The translations under genes were made by a program, and so were the position numbers. 64,000 nucleotides of DNA from positions 176,764 to 240,763 of the forward strand of contig DASXKN010000005.1 of NCBI GenBank assembly GCA_036496805.1, written 5' to 3'. The notes beneath the pieces were generated by a model that ran no database searches, was not told where the DNA came from, and was given only the letters and a program-made list of their open reading frames with translations. The stretch is from SZAS-103 sp036496805 (GTDB taxonomy: Bacteria; Pseudomonadota; Gammaproteobacteria; Xanthomonadales; Xanthomonadaceae). Below, piece by piece: positions 50,634 through 59,274 of this stretch (within the stretch, counting starts at the first letter, position 1; each line of letters begins with the position of its first letter).

Positions 50634-52162
50634 TGGGCGTCCGGCACCGGCGAGCCGGCCTCGATCAGTGCCTTCGCGCAACCCAGCCAGTCGCCGGTTT
50701 CGTTGATGTGGTTGCGCGAGGCGAAGCTGAGGGTGCCGTAGACGTTGTCGTTGTAGCCGTGGCGTTCGTCGTAATGCGCGCCGTGCGCGAGCAGGAAGGC
50801 GGTCAGTGGGGCGTCGCCGCGGAACACGGCGTGGTTGAGCGCGCTGCCATCGATGTCGCCGCTGCGCACCGCGATTGGCCAGCCCAGCTCGACCATCAAC
50901 CGCGCGGCGTCGTCGTTGCCGATGGCCGCGAGGTCGGGCAGCAGGCGCAGTTGCGACGCGTCGAGTTCGCCGATCAGGCCAGGTCGCTGCGCGAGGAGTG
51001 TCGTCGCCGCGACGCGATCGCCGCGCGCGCATGCGGCGATGAAGTTCTCGCTCGCATCGCCTTCGCTCGCATCGCCAATGCCAGACGCACCTGCATCTCG
51101 CAGCAGGTTTGCGATTTCGGTCAGCCCCATGCGCAGCGCCAGCCGGTACGCGCCGATCCCCTGCGGATTGCGCGAGTCAGGATCGGCGCCTGCGTCGAGC
51201 AGCATGCGCACGATCTGCGGGGAGCGGCGGCGACGGATCGCATGCGTGAGCGGCGCGTCGTTCGTGCGTTCGTTCGGATCGCCGCCGTGCGCCAGCAGCA
51301 GGCGCAGCATTTCGGGGCGCTCGAAATCGAGGCTGCGGTTGAGCGCGTTGCTGCCGCCCACGCGCGCGCCGGCTTCCAGCAGCAGGCGCACGCATTCGGG
51401 ATCGGCCGACTCGGTCGCGTGGTAGAGCGATTCGCCGTCGTTCGGGTTTGCGCCTGCGGCGAGCAGCATGCGCGTCAATTCCCCGTCGTGGTTACGGCCT
51501 GCGGCGCCGTAGAGCGCGCCCAGTGGGTCGCCGGGGAAGGCCGGATCGAACGTCGTATCGTTCGGGTCGGCGCCAGCGTGCAGCAGCAACGCGGCGCAGT
51601 CGCGGATCCTCGATGCGAACTCCGGCAGGCGGAGCAATCCGGAAAAGCAGGCGCACAGCAGCGGCGACATCGTCGTGGCCGATCCGTGCGTGCGCGCCCA
51701 TGACGGGTCGTCGGCGATCTTCCTGCGTACCGCGTCAACGTCGCCCGTCGCGCAGGCGAGGGCGGGATCGCCTGCCGCCAGCCCGGGGTGTTCGTTCAGC
51801 AGGCGCGCGGCCAGGTGCGGCTTGGCGCCGTCGTAGCCGGCGCCGAACGTCCACAGCTTCCAGCGGCCCAGCAGCGCGATCCGGTCGACGGCGATGGCCT
51901 GCGTCTCGACGTAGTCCTTCAACTGCGTCCACGACGCGAAACCGTATTCGCGGGCGATGCACGACTGCGCGTCGTGCAATCGCAGGTCCATTGCGGCGAT
52001 CGCGGCATCGTCGCGCCCGGCGGCGGCGGGCAGGCTTTCACGGATGCGTGCGAGGGCGGGAGCATCCGCATCGCGGCATGCCCTGAGTAGTTCCTTGGAT
52101 TGCTTCTTCAGATGGCCGAGATTCAATTGGCCAGAGCTGGGCCTGTGCGGCAAGTTTTTCAC
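50576..52162 (-). CDS. Ankyrin-repeat protein
   Basis: 528 residues from a GTG at 52162, chosen because GGAGG lies 5 bases upstream and the resulting start KNLPHRPSSGQLNLGHLKKQ is typical of a Xanthomonadales group of such proteins. An ATG at 52174 in frame would add four residues. Residues 1-80 are a helical domain (SKELLRACRDADAPALARIR, EYGFASWTQLKDYVE). From about residue 130 to 500 run roughly ten ankyrin-like units, for example AALLLHAGADPNDTTFDP, LTRMLLAAGANPNDGESLYH, VRLLLEAGARVGGSNALNRS, LRLLLAHGGDPNERTNDAPL. No signal peptide is present, so it is expected to be a cytoplasmic protein-interaction scaffold. No toxin domain is seen. Confidence 0.88.
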   Translation of the reverse strand: MKNLPHRPSSGQLNLGHLKKQSKELLRACRDADAPALARIRESLPAAAGRDDAAIAAMDLRLHDAQSCIAREYGFASWTQLKDYVETQAIAVDRIALLGRWKLWTFGAGYDGAKPHLAARLLNEHPGLAAGDPALACATGDVDAVRRKIADDPSWARTHGSATTMSPLLCACFSGLLRLPEFASRIRDCAALLLHAGADPNDTTFDPAFPGDPLGALYGAAGRNHDGELTRMLLAAGANPNDGESLYHATESADPECVRLLLEAGARVGGSNALNRSLDFERPEMLRLLLAHGGDPNERTNDAPLTHAIRRRRSPQIVRMLLDAGADPDSRNPQGIGAYRLALRMGLTEIANLLRDAGASGIGDASEGDASENFIAACARGDRVAATTLLAQRPGLIGELDASQLRLLPDLAAIGNDDAARLMVELGWPIAVRSGDIDGSALNHAVFRGDAPLTAFLLAHGAHYDERHGYNDNVYGTLSFASRNHINETGDWLGCAKALIEAGSPVPDAHYVFDDDVEAYFEELRKTD

Positions 52163-52431
52163 GAGAACCTCCATGCATGAGTGCCGAAGGTCCGCAATCC
52201 CGGCTGCATAAAGGTCGGTGGTATCAAGCGACAGACAAGTGGGTTCAACCCTTCCCGCGGACCCGGAGGCGGCTTGCGACGCCGCGCGCAAGATAGCAGG
52301 GAACCGCACGCGGTGGTAGGTGATGGCTGCCAGGCGTCCCATGCCGTCGACCTCCGGCGCCGGCAGGCCGAGAGAAATGCCGGGGATCGGCACATGCCGC
52401 GATGCAAAGCCCTTCCCCCGCGGAAGAAGCG

Positions 52432-52555
52432 CCTGCCCCCGCGAAGGCGGGGGTGGCGCGGAGCGCCGGATGACGGGCCGCAATCTCTTGGCGTATGAAG
52501 TGCTTCGACCCCTCACCCCAACCCCTCTCCCGAGAGGAGAGGGGCTTTCGGGGCC
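52432..52555. repeat. REP-like element, family B, joined to a GC hairpin
   Basis: Starts with the hairpin CCCCCGCGAAGGCGGGGG and GGCGCGGAGCGCC, then GGATGACGGG. It ends with CGACCCCTCACCCCAACCCC and the hairpin CTCTCCCGAGAGGAGAG. It occupies the region between the ankyrin gene and gcvPB, a 454-base gap in which nothing else was found apart from the two divergent upstream regions. Confidence 0.78.
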
Positions 52556-52616
52556 GCGAATGCGCGGGCCGCCCTATGGCAAACTACGCACTTCCGTCCA
52601 TCCCGGTCCCGCTTCC

Positions 52617-54203
52617 ATGCTGATCTTCGAGCAGTCCCAGCCAGGGCGCACCGCCGCCGCCCAGCTTCCGGCCGACATCGCAACGCCCGACCTGCCCGAA
52701 CGATTCCTGCGAAAAACGCCCGTTGGCCTGCCCGAAGTGTCCGAGCTGCAGGCCGTGCGTCATTACACCAACCTGTCGCGCAAGAACTTCTCGATCGATA
52801 CCCAGTTCTATCCGCTGGGCTCGTGCACGATGAAGTACAACCCGCGCGCCTGCCATTCGCTGGCGATGCTCGACGGCTTCCTCGGCCGCCATCCCTACGC
52901 GCCCGAATCGCTGAGCCAGGGCTTCCTGTCGTGCATGTACGAGCTCCAGGAAATCCTCGCCGACGTCACCGGCATGAAGGGCGGCGTGTCGCTCGCGCCG
53001 ATGGCCGGCGCGCAGGGCGAGTTCGCCGGCGTCGCGATGATCATGGCCTACCACAAGCATCGCGGCGACCACGAGCGCACCGAGATCATCGTGCCCGACG
53101 CCGCGCACGGCACCAATCCTGCGACCGCGACGGTCTGCGGCTGCAGCGTCCGCGAGATCCCGACGCTGTCCAATGGCGACATCGATGTCGAGGCATTGAA
53201 GAAGGTGCTCGGCCCGAAGACCGCCGGCATCATGCTGACCAATCCTTCCACGATCGGCGTGTTCGAGCGGCGCATCGTCGAGATCGCCAAGCTCGTGCAC
53301 GAGGCCGGCGGGCTGCTGTACTACGACGGCGCCAACCTCAACGCCATCCTCGGCAAGGTGCGGCCCGGCGACATGGGCTTCGACGCGATCCACATGAACC
53401 TGCACAAGACCTTCAGCACGCCGCACGGCGGCGGCGGTCCGGGAGCGGGCGCGGTGGGCGTGAGCGAGCGGCTCAAGCCCTTCCTGCCGATCCCGATGAT
53501 CGAGAAGGTCGAGCAGCGCCCGCAGCAGGCGATATCGTCGTCGTCCACCGCTGCGGCACACAAGGGTGGTCGCTACACGAAGATGAAGCACCGTCCGGCG
53601 GCGGTGTCCGCTCCGGCCGCGGCCGGAGCGCAGGACAGCGCCGGCCCGTGGTACCGCTTCGTGCGCAAGAAGGATCGTCCGCTGTCGATCGGTCGCCTGT
53701 CCGCGTTCGCGGGCAATGCCGGCGTGCTGCTGCGCGCCTACGTCTACGCGCGCCTGCTCGGCCGCGAAGGCATGCCGCGCGTGGCCGAGTACGCGACGCT
53801 CAACGCCAACTACCTCGCCGCGCAACTTCGCAAGCGCGGCTTCACGCTGGCCTATCCGGAGCGCCGCGCCTCGCACGAGTTCATCGTCACCGTCGCGCCG
53901 CAGAAGAAGGCCAACGGCATCACCGCGCTGGATTTCTCCAAGTCGCTGCTCGACCACGGCATCCACGCGCCGACCAACTACTTCCCGCTGCTCGTGCCCG
54001 AGTGCCTGCTGATCGAGCCCACCGAGACCGAGAGCAAGGACACCCTCGACCGCTTCGTCGTGGTGATGAAGATGCTGCTCGACAAGTCGGCCAGCAACCC
54101 GGACTACATGAAGGGCGCGCCGTACACCACGCCGGTGCGCCGACTCGACGACGTGAAGGCCGCGAAGGAGCTCGACCTCGCGTACATCCCGAAGAACGCG
54201 TGA
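52617..54203 (+). CDS. gcvPB: Glycine dehydrogenase (decarboxylating), subunit 2
   Basis: A 528-residue PLP subunit of the glycine cleavage P-protein in its split form; it decarboxylates glycine with the alpha subunit GcvPA, which is not in the window. Signatures: LSRKNFSIDTQFYPLGSCTM, GGVSLAPMAGAQGEFAGVAM, DAAHGTNPATATVCGC, and the PLP lysine in HMNLHKTFSTPHGGGGPGAG. Most GcvPB proteins are about 480-490 residues. The extra length is an insertion at about residues 299-344 (SSSSTAAAHKGGRYTK, RPAAVSAPAAAGAQDSAGP) just before WYRFVRKKDRPLSIGRL. It looks like a low-complexity surface loop. The start at 52617 begins MLIFEQSQPGR. Confidence 0.94.
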   Translation: MLIFEQSQPGRTAAAQLPADIATPDLPERFLRKTPVGLPEVSELQAVRHYTNLSRKNFSIDTQFYPLGSCTMKYNPRACHSLAMLDGFLGRHPYAPESLSQGFLSCMYELQEILADVTGMKGGVSLAPMAGAQGEFAGVAMIMAYHKHRGDHERTEIIVPDAAHGTNPATATVCGCSVREIPTLSNGDIDVEALKKVLGPKTAGIMLTNPSTIGVFERRIVEIAKLVHEAGGLLYYDGANLNAILGKVRPGDMGFDAIHMNLHKTFSTPHGGGGPGAGAVGVSERLKPFLPIPMIEKVEQRPQQAISSSSTAAAHKGGRYTKMKHRPAAVSAPAAAGAQDSAGPWYRFVRKKDRPLSIGRLSAFAGNAGVLLRAYVYARLLGREGMPRVAEYATLNANYLAAQLRKRGFTLAYPERRASHEFIVTVAPQKKANGITALDFSKSLLDHGIHAPTNYFPLLVPECLLIEPTETESKDTLDRFVVVMKMLLDKSASNPDYMKGAPYTTPVRRLDDVKAAKELDLAYIPKNA

Positions 54204-54231
54204 CACGCCGCGACTGCACAGGGGGCTGAGC

Positions 54232-54621
54232 ATGCCAGCGGGAAAGAACAACCATTTGCCGCGCGGTCCGGCGGGCGTCTGGCGCGCGCTGAAGTGGTCG
54301 CTGCAGGGCATCGGCATCTGCTGGCGCACCGAGGAGTCGTTCCGGCTCGAGGTGTACCTGCTGGCGCTGTTCGTGCCGGCCGCCATCTGGCTGGGACAGA
54401 GCGGCGTCGAGCGCGCGATCCTGCTCGGCAGCCTGTTTCCGGTTCCGGCTGCCGAGCTGCTCAACTCCGCGGTCGAGGCGCTGATCGAGCGCTACGGCGC
54501 CGAGCACCACGAGATGGCCGGGCGCGCCAAGGACATGGGATCGGCCGCGGTCTTCGTGCTGATGATGAATGTGCTGCTGTGCTGGGGGCTCGTGCTGGTC
54601 CCGCACTGGCTGGCGCGCTGA
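54232..54621 (+). CDS. dgkA: Diacylglycerol kinase
   Basis: A 129-residue membrane kinase that phosphorylates diacylglycerol from osmoregulated glycan synthesis. The three-helix DgkA fold is clear: WSLQGIGICWRTEESFRLEV, VERAILLGSLFPVPAAELLN, SAVEALIERYGAEHHEMAGR (catalytic Glu and Asn region AELLNSAVEALIE), AKDMGSAAVFVLMMNVLLCW. AGGGGGC lies upstream of the ATG. It is followed 12 bases later by a TerC-family gene. Confidence 0.94.
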   Translation: MPAGKNNHLPRGPAGVWRALKWSLQGIGICWRTEESFRLEVYLLALFVPAAIWLGQSGVERAILLGSLFPVPAAELLNSAVEALIERYGAEHHEMAGRAKDMGSAAVFVLMMNVLLCWGLVLVPHWLAR

Positions 54622-54633
54622 GCGAGGCCCGGA

Positions 54634-55389
54634 GTGGACTGGATCTTCGACAGCGAGATCTGGATCGCCCTGATCACCCTGGCCGTGCTGGAGATCGTCC
54701 TCGGCGTGGACAACCTCGTGTTCATCTCGATCTCGGTCAGCAAGCTGCCGCCCGAGCGCCGCTCGATGGCGCGCCGCTTCGGCCTGGCCCTGGCCTGCCT
54801 CACCCGCATCCTGCTGCTGGTCACCCTGGTCGAACTCGCGCGCCTGACCCAGCCGCTGTTCGTGCTGTTCGGTCGCGAAGTGTCGATGCGCGCCCTCGTG
54901 CTGATCGCCGGCGGCCTGTTCCTGCTGGTCAAGGGCACGCTGGAAATCCGCGACGCCATCCAGGGCCGAGGCGAGGAAGAGGACATCTCCGCGCGGCCGT
55001 CGGTGATCTTCGGCATGGTGATCGCGCAGATCGCGGTGATGGACATCGTGTTCTCGCTCGACTCGGTGATCACCGCGGTCGGCATGGTCAACCAGATCCC
55101 GGTGATGGTCGCCGCGATCGTGCTGGCCGTGCTGGTGATGGTGTTCGCGGCCGACCCGATCGGCAATTTCATCGACCGCCACCGCACCGTGAAGATGCTG
55201 GCGCTGACCTTCATCGTGATGGTCGGCGTGGCACTGGTGGGCGAGGGCCTTGGAATCCACGCCCAGCGCCAATACCTCTACTTCGCGATGGCCTTCTCGG
55301 CGGGCGTGGAAGTGCTGAACCTGATCGCCCGCGAGCACGCCGAGCACCGCGCGCAGTTGCGCGCGCATCGTTCCGAGCGGGACCAGTGA
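54634..55389 (+). CDS. TerC-family membrane protein
   Basis: A 251-residue integral membrane protein, GTG start, with seven or so helices. Family motifs: LEIVLGVDNLVFISISVSKL, RRFGLALACLTRILLL, FSLDSVITAVGMVNQIPVM, and ADPIGNFIDRHRTVKMLALT. The acidic residues in GVDN and SLDS are thought to coordinate metal ions. TerC relatives have been linked to manganese export and to metal loading of secreted proteins. It lies between dgkA and lemA with short gaps. Confidence 0.9.
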   Translation: MDWIFDSEIWIALITLAVLEIVLGVDNLVFISISVSKLPPERRSMARRFGLALACLTRILLLVTLVELARLTQPLFVLFGREVSMRALVLIAGGLFLLVKGTLEIRDAIQGRGEEEDISARPSVIFGMVIAQIAVMDIVFSLDSVITAVGMVNQIPVMVAAIVLAVLVMVFAADPIGNFIDRHRTVKMLALTFIVMVGVALVGEGLGIHAQRQYLYFAMAFSAGVEVLNLIAREHAEHRAQLRAHRSERDQ

Positions 55390-55409
55390 CGTCAACCGGG
55401 AGCCAGCGC

Positions 55410-56084
55410 ATGAACATCGCCGTCCGCATCGCCATCCTCGCGCTCGTGCTGCTGCTCAGCGCCTGCGGCTACAACCGGATCCAGTCGCTGGACGAGCAGA
55501 CCAAGGCCTCCTGGTCGGAGGTCATCAACCAGTACCAGCGCCGCGCCGACCTGGTGCCGAACCTGGTGGCGACGGTGAAGGGCTATGCGCAGCAGGAGAA
55601 GGACATCCTGATCCAGGTGACCGAGGCGCGCTCGCGGGTCGGCTCGCTGCAGGTCACGCCGGAGCTGGCGAACGATCCGGTCAAGCTCAAGCAGTTCCAG
55701 GACGCGCAGGGCCAGCTTGGCTCCGCGCTGTCGCGGTTGATGGTGGTCACCGAGAACTATCCGAACCTCAAGTCCGACCAGTCCTTCCGCGACCTGCAGG
55801 CGCAGCTCGAGGGCACCGAGAACCGCATCACCGTCGCGCGCAACCGCTACATCCAGTCGGTGCAGGACTACAACACCTACCTGCGTTCGTTCCCGCAGAA
55901 TCTGACGGCGAAGATGTTCGGCTACCAGGTCAAGCCCAACTTCACCGTCGCCAACGAGGCGCAGATTTCCGCGCCGCCGACGGTGGACTTCAGTCAGCCG
56001 GCGTCGAAGGCAACTCCGCCTCCCGCGCCGGTGGCGCAGCCGGCGCCGATCGCATCGCCGGCATCCTCGCCCGCGGGAGGCTGA
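55410..56084 (+). CDS. lemA: LemA-family lipoprotein
   Basis: 224 residues. The N-terminus MNIAVRIAILALVLLLSACG has a lipobox at LSAC, so it should be lipid-anchored. The LemA core is unmistakable: ASWSEVINQYQRRADLVPNL, VKGYAQQEKDILIQVTEARS, LSRLMVVTENYPNLKSDQSF, ENRITVARNRYIQSVQDYN. The tail is Pro/Ala-rich. LemA genes commonly precede TPM-domain (YgcG-like) genes, as here where three follow; their joint function at the envelope is not established. Confidence 0.93.
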   Translation: MNIAVRIAILALVLLLSACGYNRIQSLDEQTKASWSEVINQYQRRADLVPNLVATVKGYAQQEKDILIQVTEARSRVGSLQVTPELANDPVKLKQFQDAQGQLGSALSRLMVVTENYPNLKSDQSFRDLQAQLEGTENRITVARNRYIQSVQDYNTYLRSFPQNLTAKMFGYQVKPNFTVANEAQISAPPTVDFSQPASKATPPPAPVAQPAPIASPASSPAGG

Positions 56085-56103
56085 GGGCGAGGGAGTCCTT
56101 GCG

Positions 56104-56952
56104 ATGCGGCGGGCTCTTCTCGCCACGCTGGCGCTGCTGCTCCTGCTGATCGGCAACGTCGCGATCGCGGACGTGCCGGTGCCGCGATTGACCGCGCGCG
56201 TCACCGACCAGACCGGTACGCTCGATGCCTCGCAGTCGCAGTCGCTGGAATCCACGCTGGCCGCGTTCGAGAAAGACAAGGGCAGCCAGATCGCGATCCT
56301 GATCGTCCCGACCACCGGCGACGAGACCATCGAGCAGTACTCGATCCGCGTGACCGATGCGTGGAAGCTCGGGCGCAAGGGCGTGGACGACGGCGTGCTG
56401 CTGTTGGTCGCGAAGGACGACCACAAGGTCCGCATCGAAGTCGGCAAGGGGCTGGAGGGAACGATCCCCGATGCGATCGCCAACCGCATCATCGACGAAC
56501 AGATCGTCCCGAGGTTCAAGCAGGGCGATTACGCCGGCGGCCTGCAGGCGGGCGTTGCGCGCATGATCGGGCTGGTTAACGGTGAGCCGCTGCCGCAGCC
56601 GTCGCAACACGAGGGAGGCAGGTCTTCCGAAAGCAATGGCGCCTTCGGTGCGGCTTTCTTCGCTTTCATGGTCGCCCGTGCGCTGTTCCAGGGCCTCAGA
56701 TCCGGTATCCGCGGGTTGCTGGTTGGCGGCGTGGTCGGGCTCGTGGCAGCGATTGCCGGCGCGTCGATGTTGTTCGCTGGGGGGCTTGCCGTGCTGGGCT
56801 TTTTCATCGCCCTCGTCAGCAATGCCGGCAGCGGGTTTTACGTCGGCGGTGGTGGCTGGGGCGGAGGATCGTCCGGCGGCGGCTGGGGCGGCGGTGGTTT
56901 CAGCGGCGGTGGAGGCGGCTTCAGCGGCGGTGGCGCCTCGGGAGGATGGTGA
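56104..56952 (+). CDS. TPM-domain membrane protein (YgcG-like), single domain
   Basis: 282 residues: a signal peptide (residues 1-22), a TPM domain at about 27-160 (LTARVTDQTGTLDASQSQSL, IAILIVPTTGDETIEQYSIR, DDGVLLLVAKDDHKVRIEVG, GLEGTIPDAIANRIIDEQIV), two or three membrane helices at 178-245, and a Gly/Ser-rich tail (GGGGWGGGSSGGGWGGGGFS). TPM domains are periplasmic and in some proteins have weak phosphatase activity. It is the second gene of the lemA operon, and its stop overlaps the next start (TGATG). Confidence 0.92.
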   Translation: MRRALLATLALLLLLIGNVAIADVPVPRLTARVTDQTGTLDASQSQSLESTLAAFEKDKGSQIAILIVPTTGDETIEQYSIRVTDAWKLGRKGVDDGVLLLVAKDDHKVRIEVGKGLEGTIPDAIANRIIDEQIVPRFKQGDYAGGLQAGVARMIGLVNGEPLPQPSQHEGGRSSESNGAFGAAFFAFMVARALFQGLRSGIRGLLVGGVVGLVAAIAGASMLFAGGLAVLGFFIALVSNAGSGFYVGGGGWGGGSSGGGWGGGGFSGGGGGFSGGGASGGW

Positions 56953-58520
56953 TGCAGCGTCGGGACACGGTGCGGCTTGCGGATCCGTTGCCGCCACGCG
57001 CGCGGACGCGACATGCCGCTGCGCGCGTTCGCGGCCATGGCAACGTGCGTGCGAAGCATCGCTTCATGCCGGGTTCGTTGCACCGGTTCGCGATGCTCTT
57101 CGTCGCCTGGCTGCTGCTGTGTGGCTGCGCCAGCGCGGCCGATGCCGTGGCGCAGAGGGTTCCGGTTCCCGCGCTCAACGCGCGCGTGACCGACCAGACC
57201 GGAACGCTTGACCCGACCCAGGTCGCCGCGCTCGAGGCGAAGCTCGCCGCGCTCGAAAGCGCGAAAGGCGCGCAGGTCGCGGTGCTGATCGTGCCGTCCA
57301 CCGCGCCGGAGACCATCGAGCAGTATTCGATCCGCGTCGTCGACGCGTGGAAGCTCGGCCGCAAGGGCGTGGACGACGGCGTGCTGGTGCTGGTCGCGAA
57401 GGACGACCGCAAGTTGCGCATCGAGGTCGGTCGCGGCCTGGAAGGGAGCATCCCGGACGCGATCGCGAACCGCATCATCGACGGCACCATCGAGCCGAAG
57501 TTCAAGAACGGCGACTATGCCGGCGGTCTGGACGACGGCGTCGACCGGCTCATCGGGCTGGTGAATGGCGAGCCTTTGCCGCAGCCTCCATCAACGCAGT
57601 CGGATGTCGCTTCCGCGTCTGTTGCGAAGGTCGCGCTCCTTCCGATTCCGCCGCTGATCGGGCATGTCGTCAACCAGACCGATGGCGTGCTCACGGAGGC
57701 GCAGGCGCGCGCGCTCGAGGCCAAGCTGGCCGCATTCGAAAAGAACAAGGGCAGGCGGATCGCCGTCCTGCTGGTCGAGGGCACTGGCGACGAAACCGAC
57801 GCGCAATTCGCGGATCGCGTTTTCAAGACGTGGAAGCTCGGCGACGATGGCGTCCTGGTCACGATGACCCAGCAACCCTACGACGAGCGCATCGAGGTCG
57901 GCCGCGGACTGTTCGCGGTGTTCCCGCACGCCGTCATCCTGCGCATCCTCAATGAGGACATGTCGTGGCCCAACGTCAAGCTGGGCGACATCGCTGGCGA
58001 GATCAACGCGGGCGTCGACCGCATCATCCGGCTCGAGAACGGCGAGGCGATGCCGCCGCCGCCCAAGCCCGAGAGCAGCTATGGAGGGCAGTCGCTGCTC
58101 GAGATGTGTTATCCGCCGCCGCTGGGAAGCTGGCTGGGCATGATCGTCGGGCTGCCTTTCATTTTCCTCGTGGTCAGCGGATTGTTGAGCTGGAAGGGCG
58201 CGCTGCTGCGCGGCGTCAGCACGTCGGCGGCGATCGGCGTGTTCCTGTTGCTGATCGGATCGGGCTACCTGTTCGCGTTGTGTCTTGCCGCGCTGGCGTT
58301 CTACCTTGGCGTGCTCAACAAGTCCGACGGTCCGGAACCGGATTGGAATTCCCTTCCGTCCAGCAGCAGTCATGGGTCGAGCGGTCGTACATCCGGTGGA
58401 AGCATCGCCTGGAGCATCCTGGGCGGCATCGCTGGCGGCGTGCTGAGCAGCGCCGGTGGCGGGGGCTTCCGTGGTGGCGGCGGCGGTTTCAGCGGCGGTG
58501 GCGCATCGGGGAGCTGGTGA
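56952..58520 (+). CDS. Tandem TPM-domain membrane protein
   Basis: 522 residues if started at 56952, where GGAGG is six bases upstream and the ATG overlaps the previous stop. The signal peptide (RFAMLFVAWLLLCGCASA) then begins only after about 44 residues. An ATG at 57066 would remove 38 residues and put the signal at the very N-terminus. Two TPM domains follow: the first (LNARVTDQTGTLDPTQ ... VLIVPSTAPETIEQYSI) and a second, more diverged one (LIGHVVNQTDGVLTEAQARA, DERIEVGRGLFAVFPHAVIL). Then come membrane helices and the same Gly/Ser-rich tail as its neighbour (GGGGGFSGGGASGSW). Two TPM domains in one chain are uncommon and suggest internal duplication in the operon. Confidence 0.87.
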   Translation: MQRRDTVRLADPLPPRARTRHAAARVRGHGNVRAKHRFMPGSLHRFAMLFVAWLLLCGCASAADAVAQRVPVPALNARVTDQTGTLDPTQVAALEAKLAALESAKGAQVAVLIVPSTAPETIEQYSIRVVDAWKLGRKGVDDGVLVLVAKDDRKLRIEVGRGLEGSIPDAIANRIIDGTIEPKFKNGDYAGGLDDGVDRLIGLVNGEPLPQPPSTQSDVASASVAKVALLPIPPLIGHVVNQTDGVLTEAQARALEAKLAAFEKNKGRRIAVLLVEGTGDETDAQFADRVFKTWKLGDDGVLVTMTQQPYDERIEVGRGLFAVFPHAVILRILNEDMSWPNVKLGDIAGEINAGVDRIIRLENGEAMPPPPKPESSYGGQSLLEMCYPPPLGSWLGMIVGLPFIFLVVSGLLSWKGALLRGVSTSAAIGVFLLLIGSGYLFALCLAALAFYLGVLNKSDGPEPDWNSLPSSSSHGSSGRTSGGSIAWSILGGIAGGVLSSAGGGGFRGGGGGFSGGGASGSW

Positions 58521-59026
58521 TGGCCGGAAAATTCGCAAGGGCGTTGAAGCATCTGGGTATGGGAGCCGGCGCGGTGCGCCGGCGTTTCGACCGCGCTGCG
58601 ATGGAGCGCATCCGCGAGGCGATCGTCGCGGCCGAACGCGGGCACGCCGGTGAGGTCCGCTTCGCGGTCGAGGCGACGCTGCCGTTGCGTGCGCTCGCGC
58701 GCCACCCGGACGCGCGCAGCCGCGCGCTGGACGTGTTCGCGCGGCTGCGGGTCTGGGACACCGAGGACAACACCGGCGTGTTGCTGTACCTGCTGTGGGC
58801 CGACCGTGCGATCGAGATCGTGGCCGACCGCGGCATCGCGGCCTTGCTGCCCGCGAATGCCTGGGACGCGCCCTGCGCGCGCCTGAGCGGGCGCCTGCGC
58901 GCCGGCGACGATGCGGCGACGGCGGTCTGCGAGTGCATCGCCACGATCGGCGGCCTGCTGCGCGGCGCCCTGCCGGAGGTCGACGCGACGCCCGACGAGC
59001 TGCCCGACGCGCCGGTGATCCTCTGA
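58520..59026 (+). CDS. TPM-domain cytoplasmic-type protein (third of operon)
   Basis: 168 residues, start overlapping the preceding stop (TGATG). It lacks a signal peptide and Gly-rich tail. Its core matches the TPM-type protein that usually ends lemA-ygcG operons: DRAAMERIREAIVAAERGHA, GEVRFAVEATLPLRALARHP, DTEDNTGVLLYLLWADRAIE, IVADRGIAALLPANAWDAPC. Because no export signal is seen, it probably acts on the cytoplasmic face. The role is unknown. Confidence 0.87.
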   Translation: MAGKFARALKHLGMGAGAVRRRFDRAAMERIREAIVAAERGHAGEVRFAVEATLPLRALARHPDARSRALDVFARLRVWDTEDNTGVLLYLLWADRAIEIVADRGIAALLPANAWDAPCARLSGRLRAGDDAATAVCECIATIGGLLRGALPEVDATPDELPDAPVIL

Positions 59027-59093
59027 CCGCGGCCCGGAAGGCCCGGCCGTCTGCGACAATGGGGACCTGGTTGCCCACAAGTTCCCGGTGGGT

Positions 59094-59208
59094 TCCCTTC
59101 TCCCTTCGGGAGAAGGTGCCCGAAGGGCGGATGAGGGGTCGCAATCCCGTGCGCATCCGGTACTTCGACCCCTCACCCCAACCCCTCTCCCGAAGGGAGA
59201 GGGGCTTC
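59094..59208. repeat. REP-like element, family B
   Basis: A close copy of the element at 23809: hairpin CTTCTCCCTTCGGGAGAAG, GCCCGAAGGGC, GATGAGGGGTCG, then CGACCCCTCACCCCAACCCC and hairpin CTCTCCCGAAGGGAGAG. It lies between the lemA/TPM operon and lgt. Confidence 0.87.
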
Positions 59209-59274
59209 CAGCGGCGATGCGCAGGCCGACTGGGATGATGGTTGACCAAGGCGCGAGGTCCAACTGACGAAAGC

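Noticed and set aside
50576..52516. Ankyrin gene starting about 350 bases upstream
   Set aside because: The extension would run through the REP-like region; GGAGG before the GTG at 52162 and the KNLPHRP start decide the shorter form.
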